Assembly: GCA_023375675.1 (NCBI GenBank)
Contig: JALQBC010000006.1
Span: 1,054,001-1,118,000, forward strand
Length of the DNA stretch: 64,000 bases
From: Cytospora piceicola
Lineage: Eukaryota; Ascomycota; Sordariomycetes; Diaporthales; Cytosporaceae
Direction: 5' to 3'
Numbering within the stretch: position 1 is the first letter of the stretch; each line of letters starts with the position of its first letter. Positions 1-11,644 of the stretch are shown piece by piece. The translations under genes were made by a program, and so were the position numbers. Under the pieces are notes generated by a model. It was not told where the DNA came from and ran no database searches. It saw only the letters and a program-made list of their open reading frames with translations.

Positions 1-840
1 TGCACAGCCTCGTCATCGATTGTCATCACTGCCTATCGTGACCAGTCCAACTTCAGCGACGCCAACAGCAGAACAAGCAGCACCGGCGGCAGCGGCTGAT
101 CCGTCGTCACCAGCCGCAGACGAGTCCCCATCCCCAACCTCGTCGGCTTCCTCTAGTCCTGCGCAGTCGCGGATCATCCGCCGCCCGCCGCGTTTCAACC
201 TCCAGCAGCAGCGGGACCAGGAAGACACCAGACTGTCATACCTAGGCGATGCCGACGACGAAGAAGCAGAGCCCGCCTTCTTGCCCTTCAAGTCCTCTTC
301 TGGGCATGGAGCCGACGACAGTGATGGCAGTGCGCATTACACTGATCCTAGCGCCACGCTGCGAGGCGACCCGCGGGACTTCGCCGCCAATGCCGCGAGG
401 AGGTTAGATAACATCACGGGCCCTAGCCCTGGCCAAGGGAAAGGAAAAGGAAAGGAAAGGGAGCGGATACTCCAACGATCCCAAACGTCTGATTCCTCGG
501 CAAGCTCGGCTGCATTCATATCGAAGCGGTCGCTGGGAGATCGAAGACCGCCGTCGGGGCCGCTTTCTCCGCGCAGAACCACCGAGTTGAAGGGCAAGGG
601 CTATTCGCGGGAGGGGAGCGATGGCACACCGAGCATGGGCAGCAGTTTCAGTGACCTGGATGGTAAGATCGTTCTCATTCAATCCATATGCCTAGTTCTT
701 TCGATGTTGATAACCTGCTTGCAGATGCGTCGGTCACACAATCGGCTCTGGAGGAGGCCTTGGCCAGCAAGATGCAAGGCGGCAACACAATTGGCAGTAC
801 GATCAGTAACGTCTTCAGAAGTCGATACTTGCCAAAGTGA
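1..840 (+). CDS. atg29: Autophagy-related protein 29 (Atg29), 3' part
   Basis: The reading frame is open to the left edge, so the N-terminal Atg29 domain lies outside the window. Exons are 1-662 and 725-840, with a 62-bp intron (GTAAGA donor, TTGCAG acceptor). Splicing turns the C-terminus into SDLDDASVTQSALEEALASK followed by a short tail ending in RSRYLPK, which matches the conserved tail of filamentous-fungal Atg29 as I know it. The rest is low-complexity and Ser/Pro-rich, with an acidic LSYLGDADDEE stretch before AFLPF. Atg29 is known to act with Atg17 and Atg31 as the scaffold of the phagophore assembly site. Function is inferred from the tail and composition because the diagnostic N-terminal domain is not visible. 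Confidence 0.72.
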
Positions 841-1326
841 GGCAGACTAGTTGTCCCATGTATCGGCATAATTTTGCATTGGGGAGATATGTAAGAACAG
901 GGGTGTGGCGTCCCTTGTAGGTGTTGGTGATGTTTCAAAGAGGGCAGTTGACACGGCTAGATGAGCGTGCAGTCGACATTTCCACACACATGATGAATAT
1001 TCGTTTCCCGATGATCAGATGTACAGATACATTCTCCCTGTTTACATACTATCTACAAGCCCCCACTAATGATTGACGCAAGTATCTACGGAGGAGCCTC
1101 TCCCGGGTTCTGTATGATCATTGGGTTCTGTATTGTGGGTAAGGACCCCGCCACCATTGCAGGAGCTGCGATTGGGAATCACACTACCGAGCACATGAAA
1201 GGCTAGCTCTTCAAACCTCTATGACATGATCGTAATGTCAGACTCTTGTTATTACTTTGCTGTTTCTCTGTAGCAGTACTTTTGTTTCCGGACGGAATCT
1301 CGATATCAGGGGTGCCTACCGAAGTC
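841..1326. other. Intergenic region between atg29 and the P450 gene
   Basis: This holds the 3' end of atg29 and the promoter and leader of the P450. The P450 frame is open a short way upstream of its ATG but has no earlier ATG in good context. No repeat or RNA gene is seen. Confidence 0.5.
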
Positions 1327-3179
1327 ATGTCTGAGCTTCTGAACGGTGGCGCCTGGCCCTTTACCAAACTCCTAACGGCACACAACATAGGTCTACTCAG
1401 TCTCGCCTGGCTGGCCTATCACCTCCTCAAAGCTCTATACAATGTGTCTCCATTGCACCCGTTGAGCCACATTCCCGGCCCAAAGCTGGCTGCAGCGACA
1501 TACCTACCAGAATTCTACTACGATGTCGTCAAGTTTGGCAGATACACCAGCGAGATCCGTGACATGCACAAGGCCTATGGGCCTCTTGTCCGCATCAATC
1601 CTAATGAGATTCACTGCAACGATATCAACTTCAGCGACGAGATATATGCCGTGGGTGGCCGCAAGCGCGACAAGCCAGCCCACCAGGTCAATGGCACAGC
1701 GTAAGCCCTCCCTCCGGGCCCGTCTATCAGAGGAACACAACGTAGAGAACCTTTTCCGCTGACCAGATAAAACACCAGACTGAACGTGGCAGAGTTCGGG
1801 ACGGTCGACCACGACCTCCACCGGCAGCGCCGCGCGCCCGTGGCCAGGTTCTTCTCCCGGTCCAACGTGGCGAAGCTGGAGGCCGAGATCAAGGAGCACG
1901 TGCAGGCGCTGTGCGACAAGCTGCTGCGACAGCCCGGCGGGGTCCCCTTCGACGTCAAGACGGCCTACAGCTGCTACACGGCCGACGTCATCTCGGGCTA
2001 CGCGTTCGGGGAGAGCTTCGGGTTCCTGGGCGGGCAGGAGGGGTGGAGGCCCAACTTCCGGGAGCCGACCGAGGCGCTGCTGCAGACGACGCACGTGTTC
2101 CGCTTCTTCCCCTTCCTGAAGGACCTGGACAGGCTTGCTGTCTGGCTGGTGGACTACCTCCCCGAGGATGTACGGCTGTTCGTGCAGACCATGCAGGTTG
2201 ATCTCCCCGCGCAGATCAACAAGACGAGGGCTGATGTGGAGGCTGGGCTGATCTCGACCAGTAAGCGGCCTACTATATTTGGGTCTCTCTTCCTGGACGA
2301 GGAGTTGCAGTCCAAGGAGAAGGGGACCAAGAGGCTCTCGGCGGAGGGGTTCGCTGTTGTTGGCGCCGGGACTGAGACTACCGCTGCGGCTCTGGCCATG
2401 ATCACGTTTTACCTGCTGAGGAAGCCCGAGCTGCTTGCGAAACTGAGGGCGGAGATCGAGGCGTATGGCTTGGCCCAGAACCCGCGGGAGCTCCCCAGCT
2501 TCCCTGAGCTGTAAGTCGAGACCTTTTACCACCACCACACCCGTGGGGTATCGTCACCCCTGCGTCGACCGTGCCAGCTAACGCAGGACGCCAACCACTA
2601 CCCAGCGAGAAGATGCCCTACCTAGGCGCCGTGGTCTCAGAGGGCCTCCGCCTGTCCTACGGCGTGGCCGCGCGCACGGCCCGCACCGCCACGGAGGAGG
2701 ACCTGGTCTACCGCGGGGAGTGGGACAAGAGGCCGGTCGAGTACGTGATCCCGCGGGGGTACGCGGTCGGCATGTCGGCCGTCATGACGCACCACGACGA
2801 GACGGTGTTTCCGGACTCGCACGCGTTCGCCCCCGAGCGGTGGATCGACGAGGACAACCAGCGGCGGAAGGAGGTCGAGAGGGGCATGATGGCCTTCTCC
2901 AAGGGGAGCCGTGCTTGTCTGGCCATGAAGTAAGTTGTTTTTCTCTCTTACTTCCTTCTTCGCTGGTGATAACCAGGACTGGACGGGGTGCTGACGAGTG
3001 GCTGCGTGGCCAGCCTGGCGCTTTGCGAGATACATTTTGCTGTTGTGGCATTGGCTTTGCGTGTCCTGCCCCAGATGAGCCTCTTTGAGACTACTGAGGA
3101 GGATGTGGCATATGACCATGACATGTTTATACCGATGGCGAAGGCTAGCAGCAAGGGTATCCGCGTCGTCGTTTCTTAG
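1327..3179 (+). CDS. Cytochrome P450 monooxygenase (trichodiene oxygenase-like)
   Basis: Exons 1327-1700, 1779-2510, 2606-2929 and 3014-3179 give 531 residues, the usual length for a microsomal fungal P450. An N-terminal membrane anchor (about residues 15-40) leads into the proline hinge [11 protein letters not shown]. The I-helix oxygen-binding motif AGTETT is near residue 320, ExxR (SEGLR) near 380, the PERF-like FAPERW follows, and the heme loop [12 protein letters not shown] has its Cys near 473. The final Gly of the usual FxxGxRxCxG loop is Ala here. The start of the mature part resembles trichodiene oxygenase-type (CYP58-like) enzymes. It should act at the ER with a P450 reductase. The substrate cannot be read from sequence. 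No terpene or polyketide synthase is adjacent, so a secondary-metabolite role is open. Confidence 0.9.
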
Positions 3180-4187
3180 AGGTGTCATGAGCCCGAATGA
3201 TAGGTCAGCATTGGGCTTGTAATAGTGACTTTGTGACACATTCACATTGACCACAAACTTGCTGTCGTTCTTGGATGAAAAAGCCATCAAATGGGGAGTG
3301 GTTCGTCACAGTGTGCACAGCGGTCCTAACGAATAAGGTATGTATCGATTGACTAGGTCTCGAAGCAGTAACTAGTACCTGTACCTAAGTTTTGGTTTCT
3401 CGTATCATCCACCTGTCCCATAATGCCATTCATGAAGGCTTCCTTCGTTCGCAGGCATTTGTATCGTGAATGTTTTCATCCGTCCCATAATGCCATCATG
3501 AAAGTTTCCGTCTGTCGCAGCATAAAAGGGTCGTAAACGTTTTGATCCGTCCCATAAGGCACGTCTTCATTGTATCGATGCGACTCAAACTTCAAGGGCT
3601 TCTCAGCGTTCCCACGTGTTCCATAAGATCATGGTGAATCATTCCATGGATGTGGGTTGGAATATGCCCGGGAAGGAGCTGTTGCATGTCGTAAAAGAAA
3701 AGAAAGCAAAAACCGAAGAGAAAACATAACTTTTCGTCGGGAACTTTTCATAGGTCGAGATGTCGAAGCGTTGATAATTAGGCTAGTTCCCGAATGAAGA
3801 AGTGGTGCATGTCGTGAGTGAAATAAGGTCATGATGTGGTCGAAAGTACCGTGTATCCGAATGGCAGAATGTCGGTAATAGGAATGGAGTAGTTTCCGAG
3901 GAATGTTGTTACAATATTGTTATACAATTTCGACTTCCCATGACACGTCGTAGGAGAAGTGTTCGGTATCCTCCGTCGGTTGAAGGGACATTGAAGTCGT
4001 CTTGAAAGGTCTGGCTGGAAACAGAAGGGCCATTTATTTCCAACGAGAGAAGGAAAACCCCTGGTCGAAGACCATTTCAGCACAACTTCATTAATGAAAT
4101 CAGCAAGTGACCGGGAATTCACTTACGGTAACCAAGTCCTTGATCTGCGACCCCAAAATGTCCAACGTCAAAACCACTCAGACCCCC
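3180..4187. other. Intergenic region with short tandem repeats
   Basis: About 1 kb between the P450 and the F-box gene ends, which converge here. It contains three 67-bp direct repeats (separate entry). A 97-codon open frame on the minus strand (3829-4122) has no family signature and is not called. Confidence 0.5.
3416..3616. repeat. 67-bp direct repeat, about three degenerate copies
   Basis: The phrase TCCCATAATGCC begins at 3416 and 3483, and its variant TCCCATAAGGC at 3550, giving a constant 67-bp spacing. Between the copies, elements such as ATGAA(A/G)G(C/T)TTCC and a run reading TCGTGAATGTTTT or TCGTAAACGTTTT recur. The copies are diverged. Confidence 0.6.
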
Positions 4188-5540
4188 TCACAACTGCTTT
4201 CGAAAGCCGAAGAAGTAACTCAAGAAGAACGGGTGCTCCCTGGGCAAACCATCCTCCTCCCAGACGAAGCACGTCTTCAGCGCCCGCACGTCCTCCACGG
4301 GGGTCTCGACGATGCGGCAGACCGCGGCCAGGCCCCTGCAGAGCGCCCCGTCGACGCCGCGGCTGCAGCACCTGGAGCAGATCCTGGGGCCAAACGCCCG
4401 TCTGCCGGGGGGTCCGCCGGGGCACCGGCACTGGGGCGTGCCCGCCGTGACCGCGCGCCACTTGTCCAGCACCGAGTGGAAGAGGAACTCATAGACCAGC
4501 TTGAACCCGAGGACCTCCCTGACGCCCCTCTCGTCGAAGGCCGAGATGAGGGCCGGGAAGTGCATCGAGTTCTGCCAGCGCTTCCACCAGCGGCTGCCGC
4601 CAAAGACCCGGCAGAAGGTCTCGAAGCGCCACAGGCGGTCCATGATGCTCTCCATGGTGTGGAGCGACGGAGTGTAGATGTAGCTGGGAACTCCATAGGA
4701 ATCGAGGTACGCGGTGCAGAGGCTCTCCACGCAGACGCCAAGCTCGGCCATCTCCCTGGCCTGCCCGAGCGTGAAGGCGGACGCGGCGCGGTCAATGTAC
4801 CAACTGGTCTGGACAGTCTGGAACGCCGGGGCGTTGTCGCCGACCTGGGCCGAGGAGGGCGCGGCGAACAAGAGGTGGCTCGTCGACTCTCGCCGCAGCA
4901 TCTGCAGGTCCTGGAACAGTGCGGTCGTGGGTGCCTCTGGGCTCAGGCCTAGCGCTTGACGAATGCTCGCGACGATGTCCAAGTGTGGGCTCGCGATGTC
5001 GGAAACGCCAGCGTGTCTGCCCCAGAAGACGCGCATGGCCTTGATGAGGTCGTTGATGTTCCTCACGGCCACCCTGTCGATGACGGGAAACCTCAGCGCG
5101 ACAGTGGCCTCGGAGCGGCCAAGGAAGCCTTGTCCATTGTGTTGGAGAAGCAGTCTCTGAGTCTTTTTCTGGTGCTGGAGGAAGACTTCGTACATTTTCT
5201 TACAGGTCATGAGAGTTGATGCAAGGGAGTCGAAGTCTGGTATCTTAGTCATGATGATCAGCAGAATCTCTGCTGGCAACTCATTCTGAATGTAGTTCGT
5301 AGGCGATGGCGCGGTGTCCCCGACGGAGGCTCCCTCGACAGGATGAGCTGAAGTTGCAACAGCTGGCTGAGCGATCTCTTGCTCCATGGTTGGGTCTTGG
5401 GTGACGCCGCTCGCGCCCTCAGCCTCGTCAACTGTGGTGTTGTGGGTTTGATTCTGAGAGGTCGTCGCTTGGGCGGCAGCTCCAAAACCCAGAGCAGGAG
5501 TTGGCACTGCCGCAAGTGCTTGGTGATCGGGCGAAGTCAT
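4188..5540 (-). CDS. F-box-like domain protein of unknown substrate
   Basis: A single uninterrupted frame encodes 450 residues from the ATG at 5540, whose context ACAATGA is good. The frame stays open to an upstream ATG at 5771 (527 residues), but that extra part reads like translated leader. Residues 1-85 are low-complexity. Residues about 86-120 form an F-box-like motif (NELPAEILLIIMTKIPDFDS, then a CKKMYEVF helix). F-box proteins bind Skp1 and bring substrates to SCF ubiquitin ligases. The remainder has no recognised repeats. A Cys-rich segment near the C-terminus (CRCPGG and ICSRCCSRG) could bind metal, but it is followed by sequence that might also come from reading through an intron. 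Function beyond F-box-like is not assigned. Confidence 0.7.
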   Translation of the reverse strand: MTSPDHQALAAVPTPALGFGAAAQATTSQNQTHNTTVDEAEGASGVTQDPTMEQEIAQPAVATSAHPVEGASVGDTAPSPTNYIQNELPAEILLIIMTKIPDFDSLASTLMTCKKMYEVFLQHQKKTQRLLLQHNGQGFLGRSEATVALRFPVIDRVAVRNINDLIKAMRVFWGRHAGVSDIASPHLDIVASIRQALGLSPEAPTTALFQDLQMLRRESTSHLLFAAPSSAQVGDNAPAFQTVQTSWYIDRAASAFTLGQAREMAELGVCVESLCTAYLDSYGVPSYIYTPSLHTMESIMDRLWRFETFCRVFGGSRWWKRWQNSMHFPALISAFDERGVREVLGFKLVYEFLFHSVLDKWRAVTAGTPQCRCPGGPPGRRAFGPRICSRCCSRGVDGALCRGLAAVCRIVETPVEDVRALKTCFVWEEDGLPREHPFFLSYFFGFRKQL

Positions 5541-6104
5541 TGTCAGTTTTGTGGGAAGCGTTGAGGGCAAAGAGAAGGGCGATGTGAACAACTGAAACGG
5601 TGGGAAGGAAGAGAATCCCACCCGGAATCCTCTTTTGAGTGCAGAGAGAAGAGAGTGGGTGGGCTGCAAAGCTGAAAGTGAAGAAAGATGGACACTCCTA
5701 ATCACAGAGGTAGAAGCTTTGGAGGAAATGAAGTTTCCACCCTTTGTGGAAGACGTTGAAGGGTGCTGCAATCTAGGGCTATGACATCGTCACGACATCG
5801 TTTGGGCTGGAATTTGCAATATGGCGGGAAACTTGGCGTCGAGAGACCCGGAATGGCTGCACATTTGTGATCAGGTGGTTGGCACTGACGGGGGTAATGC
5901 TAATACTCAACCAGTGTCGATGTAGGGATATGATATGCACTCTTGTGACTCCTGCAATTCATCCGGGACAGAGTTGATAGCCATAAAGGAATGGAGATAT
6001 TGGAATACTGGGAGCCAACTTGGCAATTGTGAGTGTAGTCAACTGCTCAACAATGCAATTTGCATCACAGACCAGAGATCGAGCTACATCCGCCGCAAAT
6101 TTGC
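5541..6104. other. Promoter/leader of the F-box gene and tail of its neighbour
   Basis: Positions 5541-5771 continue the F-box frame and are read here as 5' leader. The rest holds the promoter of that gene and the sequence 3' of the minus-strand dioxygenase gene. Nothing else is supported. Confidence 0.4.
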
Positions 6105-7314
6105 TCAGGAGGCTTCGCTCGGGACATCCCCAAATCGATATTGCGCCCAGGCAAAGTTTCCCTCATGAAGAGTCCATATCTGCTTTCCAACATCCGACCC
6201 GGCAGCACCGGCCGTAACGTGGACGGGCATCAGATGGTCCATCCAGGGATGCGCCTGTTTGGCATCCGGTCGACCACACACCAAGGCCATTTTCAGCTGC
6301 CTCTCCTCCACCGGGGACTCCACGGCCTCCTTCAGCGCATTGTCGAAAGAGACGGCGTAAGGCAGCGGCCTGCTCGGGTCGTCGGACGCCATCACGTCCC
6401 ACATATCTCTCAGGTTGTGGACGGACATTCCTGCGCCGATGATGACGACGCCTTCGTCCCGGAGAGAGGCAACGGCCTGTCCAAGGCGGTAATGCTGGTC
6501 CGGGTCCTCGGATTTATAGAGAGATACTTGGACCAACGGGACCTTGAGGGGATTTTCGACTGGGTCGAAGGCTGATGGATGTTCGTCAGCGTTGATGTCT
6601 CGAGTTCTCCCGGATGATGAGCCTCGCTTACCGACATGGAAGCCGGCCCAGACACCGTGGTCGAGTCCACGTTTCACGCCCTGGGATTTGATGTCTGCTG
6701 ATGAGAGCAAGTCGATGATACGACTGGCCAGGACTGGGTCACCTTTGTTAGGGTATTGCGCTTTGTACATGTAATCAGGAAAGCCATAGAAACTGTCGTT
6801 TGGTTAGCCTCTCACCAGTCTTGAAGCTGTATCGACGTCTCCGACGGGGACTACAAACTCATAAATCAAGTCAGTCTCCACGGCATTATTGACCTGGATG
6901 AGATCTGGCTTCGCCTGCCAGTGGGCACTGAAGACGACAACCGCCTTTGGCCTGACCTTTTGCGTGATCTCTTTGCCAATATCCTGAAGCACCGGGAAAA
7001 CCGCATGATCCTTGTTGTACATAACATCAGGCTGAAGTCAGTATTGGTTAGTTGGATTCACCCGATGATAGAGTTCAGATGTAGGAACGTACGCCTCCAT
7101 GGCTCAAGAAATACACAGGCGCTCTCTGTGGCATGGCACCGTTCTTCGTCGAATCGTGCAGTTTCCCCTTAAGGCTTGTAAGAGCCGGGACGGCCTTCGA
7201 CGCCCGAGAGAATATGGGAATGTCCGGAAGTAAAGAAGCGTAGAACGCAGCCACCATGGCAACCACGATGGAGAAAATCACAATCATAGCCCTGAGAGGC
7301 CCTGGATTAGCCAT
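6105..7314 (-). CDS. Class III extradiol ring-cleavage dioxygenase (LigB/DODA type), membrane-anchored
   Basis: Exons 7314-7093, 7031-6859 and 6792-6105 (minus strand) give 360 residues. The second intron uses a GTTTGT donor; only this choice keeps frame and yields LIYDFYGFPDYMYK, a family hallmark. Enzymes of this family cleave catechol-type or DOPA rings with non-heme Fe(II). Putative metal and catalytic His are in SHGG (about residue 72), SAHW (111) and DHGVW (177). Residues about 8-28 (AMIVIFSIVVAMVAAFYASL) form a signal anchor, unusual for a family that is mostly cytosolic, so the enzyme may face the ER lumen or cell surface. The gene is divergent from the thioesterase gene across 438 bp. 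The substrate is not known. Confidence 0.88.
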
Positions 7315-8736
<1,422 letters not shown>

Positions 8737-9551
8737 TCGTGGCAGCTGGCTGTCTGATATATGGCTCGCCTGTGCTGCCTGGGTTGGAGAAATCAAGGCT
8801 AAAGGGATGTTGATAAACCAAGTGAAGAGGTGGGCTCATAGCCCTCCAGAAGAGGTGGGAGCCATCTTGGGTCTCTTGATGGACCTTAGCCTTGTGGGCA
8901 GGGAGTACAAGTTGGGATCAAGCTGGGGATAAATGGCTGCTCACACAACCCAACCACTTTCACCTGCCAATATCCCTAGAAGCGACGGCGACGGGTGTGC
9001 CCCCCCCCCTCTCCATTAGGCTACTGAGCTGGTCGTGGAACCAATCTTTATTTCAAGCTGCCTGCAAATCCTGGCCTTCCCCACCTGACCGTTCCTCTTT
9101 CCCTCTTTCCCTCTTTCCAGCTTCTCACAACGCCCGTACACATCGCCAACTAGCAACACCACTTGACCTCAACCGCAAGTTGGCTATTCTCATCATCGTG
9201 AGATACAAGCAACCTAACATATCGTCAGAGCAATTGTTCGCCGTTCTCAGCTGTAAGTTGCGATGCTCTCGCTCCTGCCGCACCGTACAATCCTCGATCG
9301 CATCGTCAATCATTCCACCTACATGACTTACCTTCAGATGCGCGCGCACACACAAGGTCTCTCACCACGCTCACGCAAGCTGTCACCCTCCTCACAAGCT
9401 CCTTACTTACAAACTTGCATCATACTGCCTCAGCAGCGCACATGACCTCATTGGCTGGTGAACTCTGTCGCCCGCCGGTGGCATTACAATGGACGCGTCA
9501 TTACACGAACTGACCCTGGTCTGTAACAGAAGCAGTGATCAAATCGTCAAG
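8737..9551. other. Intergenic region with probable 5'UTR intron of the next gene
   Basis: This contains a C-run (about 8999-9009), repeated CCCTCTTT units (about 9102-9118) and a donor-like CAGCTGTAAGTTG near 9252. The latter could pair with an acceptor-like ACAGAAGCAG near 9530, forming a leader intron that would remove the in-frame upstream ATG at 9489. No gene is supported here. Confidence 0.4.
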
Positions 9552-10181
9552 ATGGCCCGATCCTCCAAACCCAAGCCTGAAGACATGATGGTCGTCAACG
9601 TCGAGGACTTCCTGGCTCAGGCCCAGGCTCTCGGCAAGCAGACCGAGTTTATCGCCGCCGTTTTGAAGCACTCTGAGGCTATCTGTGGCACTGACGTAAG
9701 TGAATCGCTTCTTTCCAAGACGACATCCCAACCTCCCCCCCCCCCCGCGTCTTGTCCACTCCACGGATTGGCCTGCAACCTTGCGATGAGAACACGTTAC
9801 TGATTGTGCTGCCCTTTACAGTGGAAGGCTGTTGCCGAGGAGGTCGGCATGAGTGGTGGTGCCAAGAAGGGCAACTTTGCCAAGGAGAGATTCGGCCGAA
9901 TCGCTGACGAGTTCGGTTTTCATTTTGTCACGGACGCCGACGACAACCACCCCGTCAAGGAGCCCGCCTACGAGGCTACCACAAGCAAGCGGAAGGCCAG
10001 GATTGACGAGGCCATGGACACCGAAGAGGACGGCGAGAAGAAGCGCAAGAAGGCTAAAAAGGGCAGGAAGGGCAAGAAGGGAAAGGAGCTGGAGCCTTCC
10101 GTGAAGGACGACGACTCTGTGAAGCCCCCTTTCAAGGAGGAGTACGACGAGCACGGCATTTTTACCTCTGGCATGTACTAG
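9552..10181 (+). CDS. Small basic protein with SANT/Myb-like N-terminus, hypothetical
   Basis: Exons 9552-9695 and 9822-10181 give 167 residues. The ATG at 9552 (CAAGATGG) is preferred over an in-frame ATG at 9489, because the sequence between looks like the end of a leader intron. Residues about 15-80 are helical, with a tryptophan (GTDWKAVAEEVGMS) and a following FAKERFGRI helix, reminiscent of the small Myb/SANT-like proteins common in Pezizomycotina; this is a weak resemblance. Residues about 115-140 are a dense Lys/Arg run (KKRKKAKKGRKGKKGK), a likely nuclear or nucleolar signal. The C-terminus is acidic and ends GIFTSGMY. The intron contains a long C-run. No function is assigned. Confidence 0.75.
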
Positions 10182-11644
10182 TTGGTTGGTGCCTGCTACG
10201 GCTCGCAAGGCCAAGACATACAGACCTCGGCGGTTCCCGGTGTGGTCTTATCAGGATGAGACTGTGTGGGAGGGGAGGGACTTCTTACGGATAGAGATGC
10301 TCTGCATTCCTTGCACACACTTGAACATATGGCACCGATGCATGGTTTCTCTCGTGTGTACAGAGCAATGGAAATCAGACCTTGAGGCTCAACATGAATA
10401 TCTCTTGACAGGTTTCCCATTATGAAATCCTATCGACCTATATGACAGGATCCTGAAACCCTGGTTGAGGTTTCCCATGCCCTCCCTAGCTTTACCATTG
10501 GCCAAGGCAGCTTGACCGTCGCGACGAGAACTAAATTCCACCGTATGAAGTTTGCTTGTACAATGCCTCTCCCGTTCCGTCTGCATGATATGATGACAGT
10601 CTGGTGTTTGCTACTGCTGAGATATTGACCCCTACGCCGTCATTCGACGCAAGTATCAAGGAAGATATCAATGTCTTTGTGTCTCTTTACTGGTTTGAAG
10701 ATTCAACACCACACACTGTGACTATACACAACAATGCCATTCATGGATTGCCAGGCGTGGCTACATGGGTAAGGCTCCTAAATGCTGAACCAGAAACACT
10801 GCTTTTCATACAAGATAATTTAAACCAATGCATAATATATATGGTCGATGTTGGGGTTCTAAGGACTGTGACATTGGGTATCTGTGCCATCATTCAAGCC
10901 AGGCTTGCTTTGGTAGTAAAAGGCCATCAGTGCCCAGGGACATACATACCCCCAAGATTTGCCAGCTGGAGACAGTCTGTTGATCCTTGGAAGCAACCAG
11001 GAGAGTTTCATACCCTCACAGCCTTCACTCATTCTCTGGGTCAAGACACAATACCTCCATGCATCCCATGCCATAGTCCCGATCCATGAGGTAGTTTTCC
11101 ATTATGTATCCTTTGTGTTTCCCACGCTGTTCTGCTCCCAGGTCCAAAATAGCACCCTCAGAATAGAAGATATTCCGGACTGTTCCGTGAGCCCCTCAAG
11201 CCGCAACAGCCGCAGTGAAGTATCGTGGCTTCTCCCCCATGCTGAAGGTACCGGAATGTCACAAGTGCGGCTTGAAGAACACACGCATAAATAGTCCGCG
11301 GCTTGTAAACAAATATAAGAACTCAAGCCTCAGGCTTCGGGAGATTTCCAATCTCTTCTTCTTCCATACACAATACTCGGCAGCCACTCAACATTGGCGC
11401 TGCCCGTTTATTCTCCAAGCACTATACAGGTGTATTAGGAGAAAGGAGGTGTACGCACCTAAGTAAACGGGTGTAATTGCGCATAAATCCTCTTCAGTCC
11501 TCAGAACCAGGATCCTGGGTATTTGGATCTGGTCCACGTTTGGCGGTTTTCTCGACCGCGACTATTGCGTGCCCGCGTCACCCACCACCCTCCTTCTCCC
11601 CAACCACCATCACCACCACCACCACCCCGGAACACCACCACGCC
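10182..11644. other. Intergenic region, no supported gene
   Basis: Open frames such as 10604-11089 begin with a non-ATG codon and show no family signature or splice logic, so they are not called. The last 200 bp are the C/A-rich leader of the next gene (repeated CACCAC before the ATG). Confidence 0.45.

Noticed and set aside
5541..5771. 77-residue N-terminal extension of the F-box protein
   Set aside because: Composition is leader-like and the downstream ATG has better context, so the shorter form is preferred.
10604..11089. 161-codon open frame on the plus strand
   Set aside because: It begins with GTG, has no recognisable domain, no splice logic and unremarkable composition.
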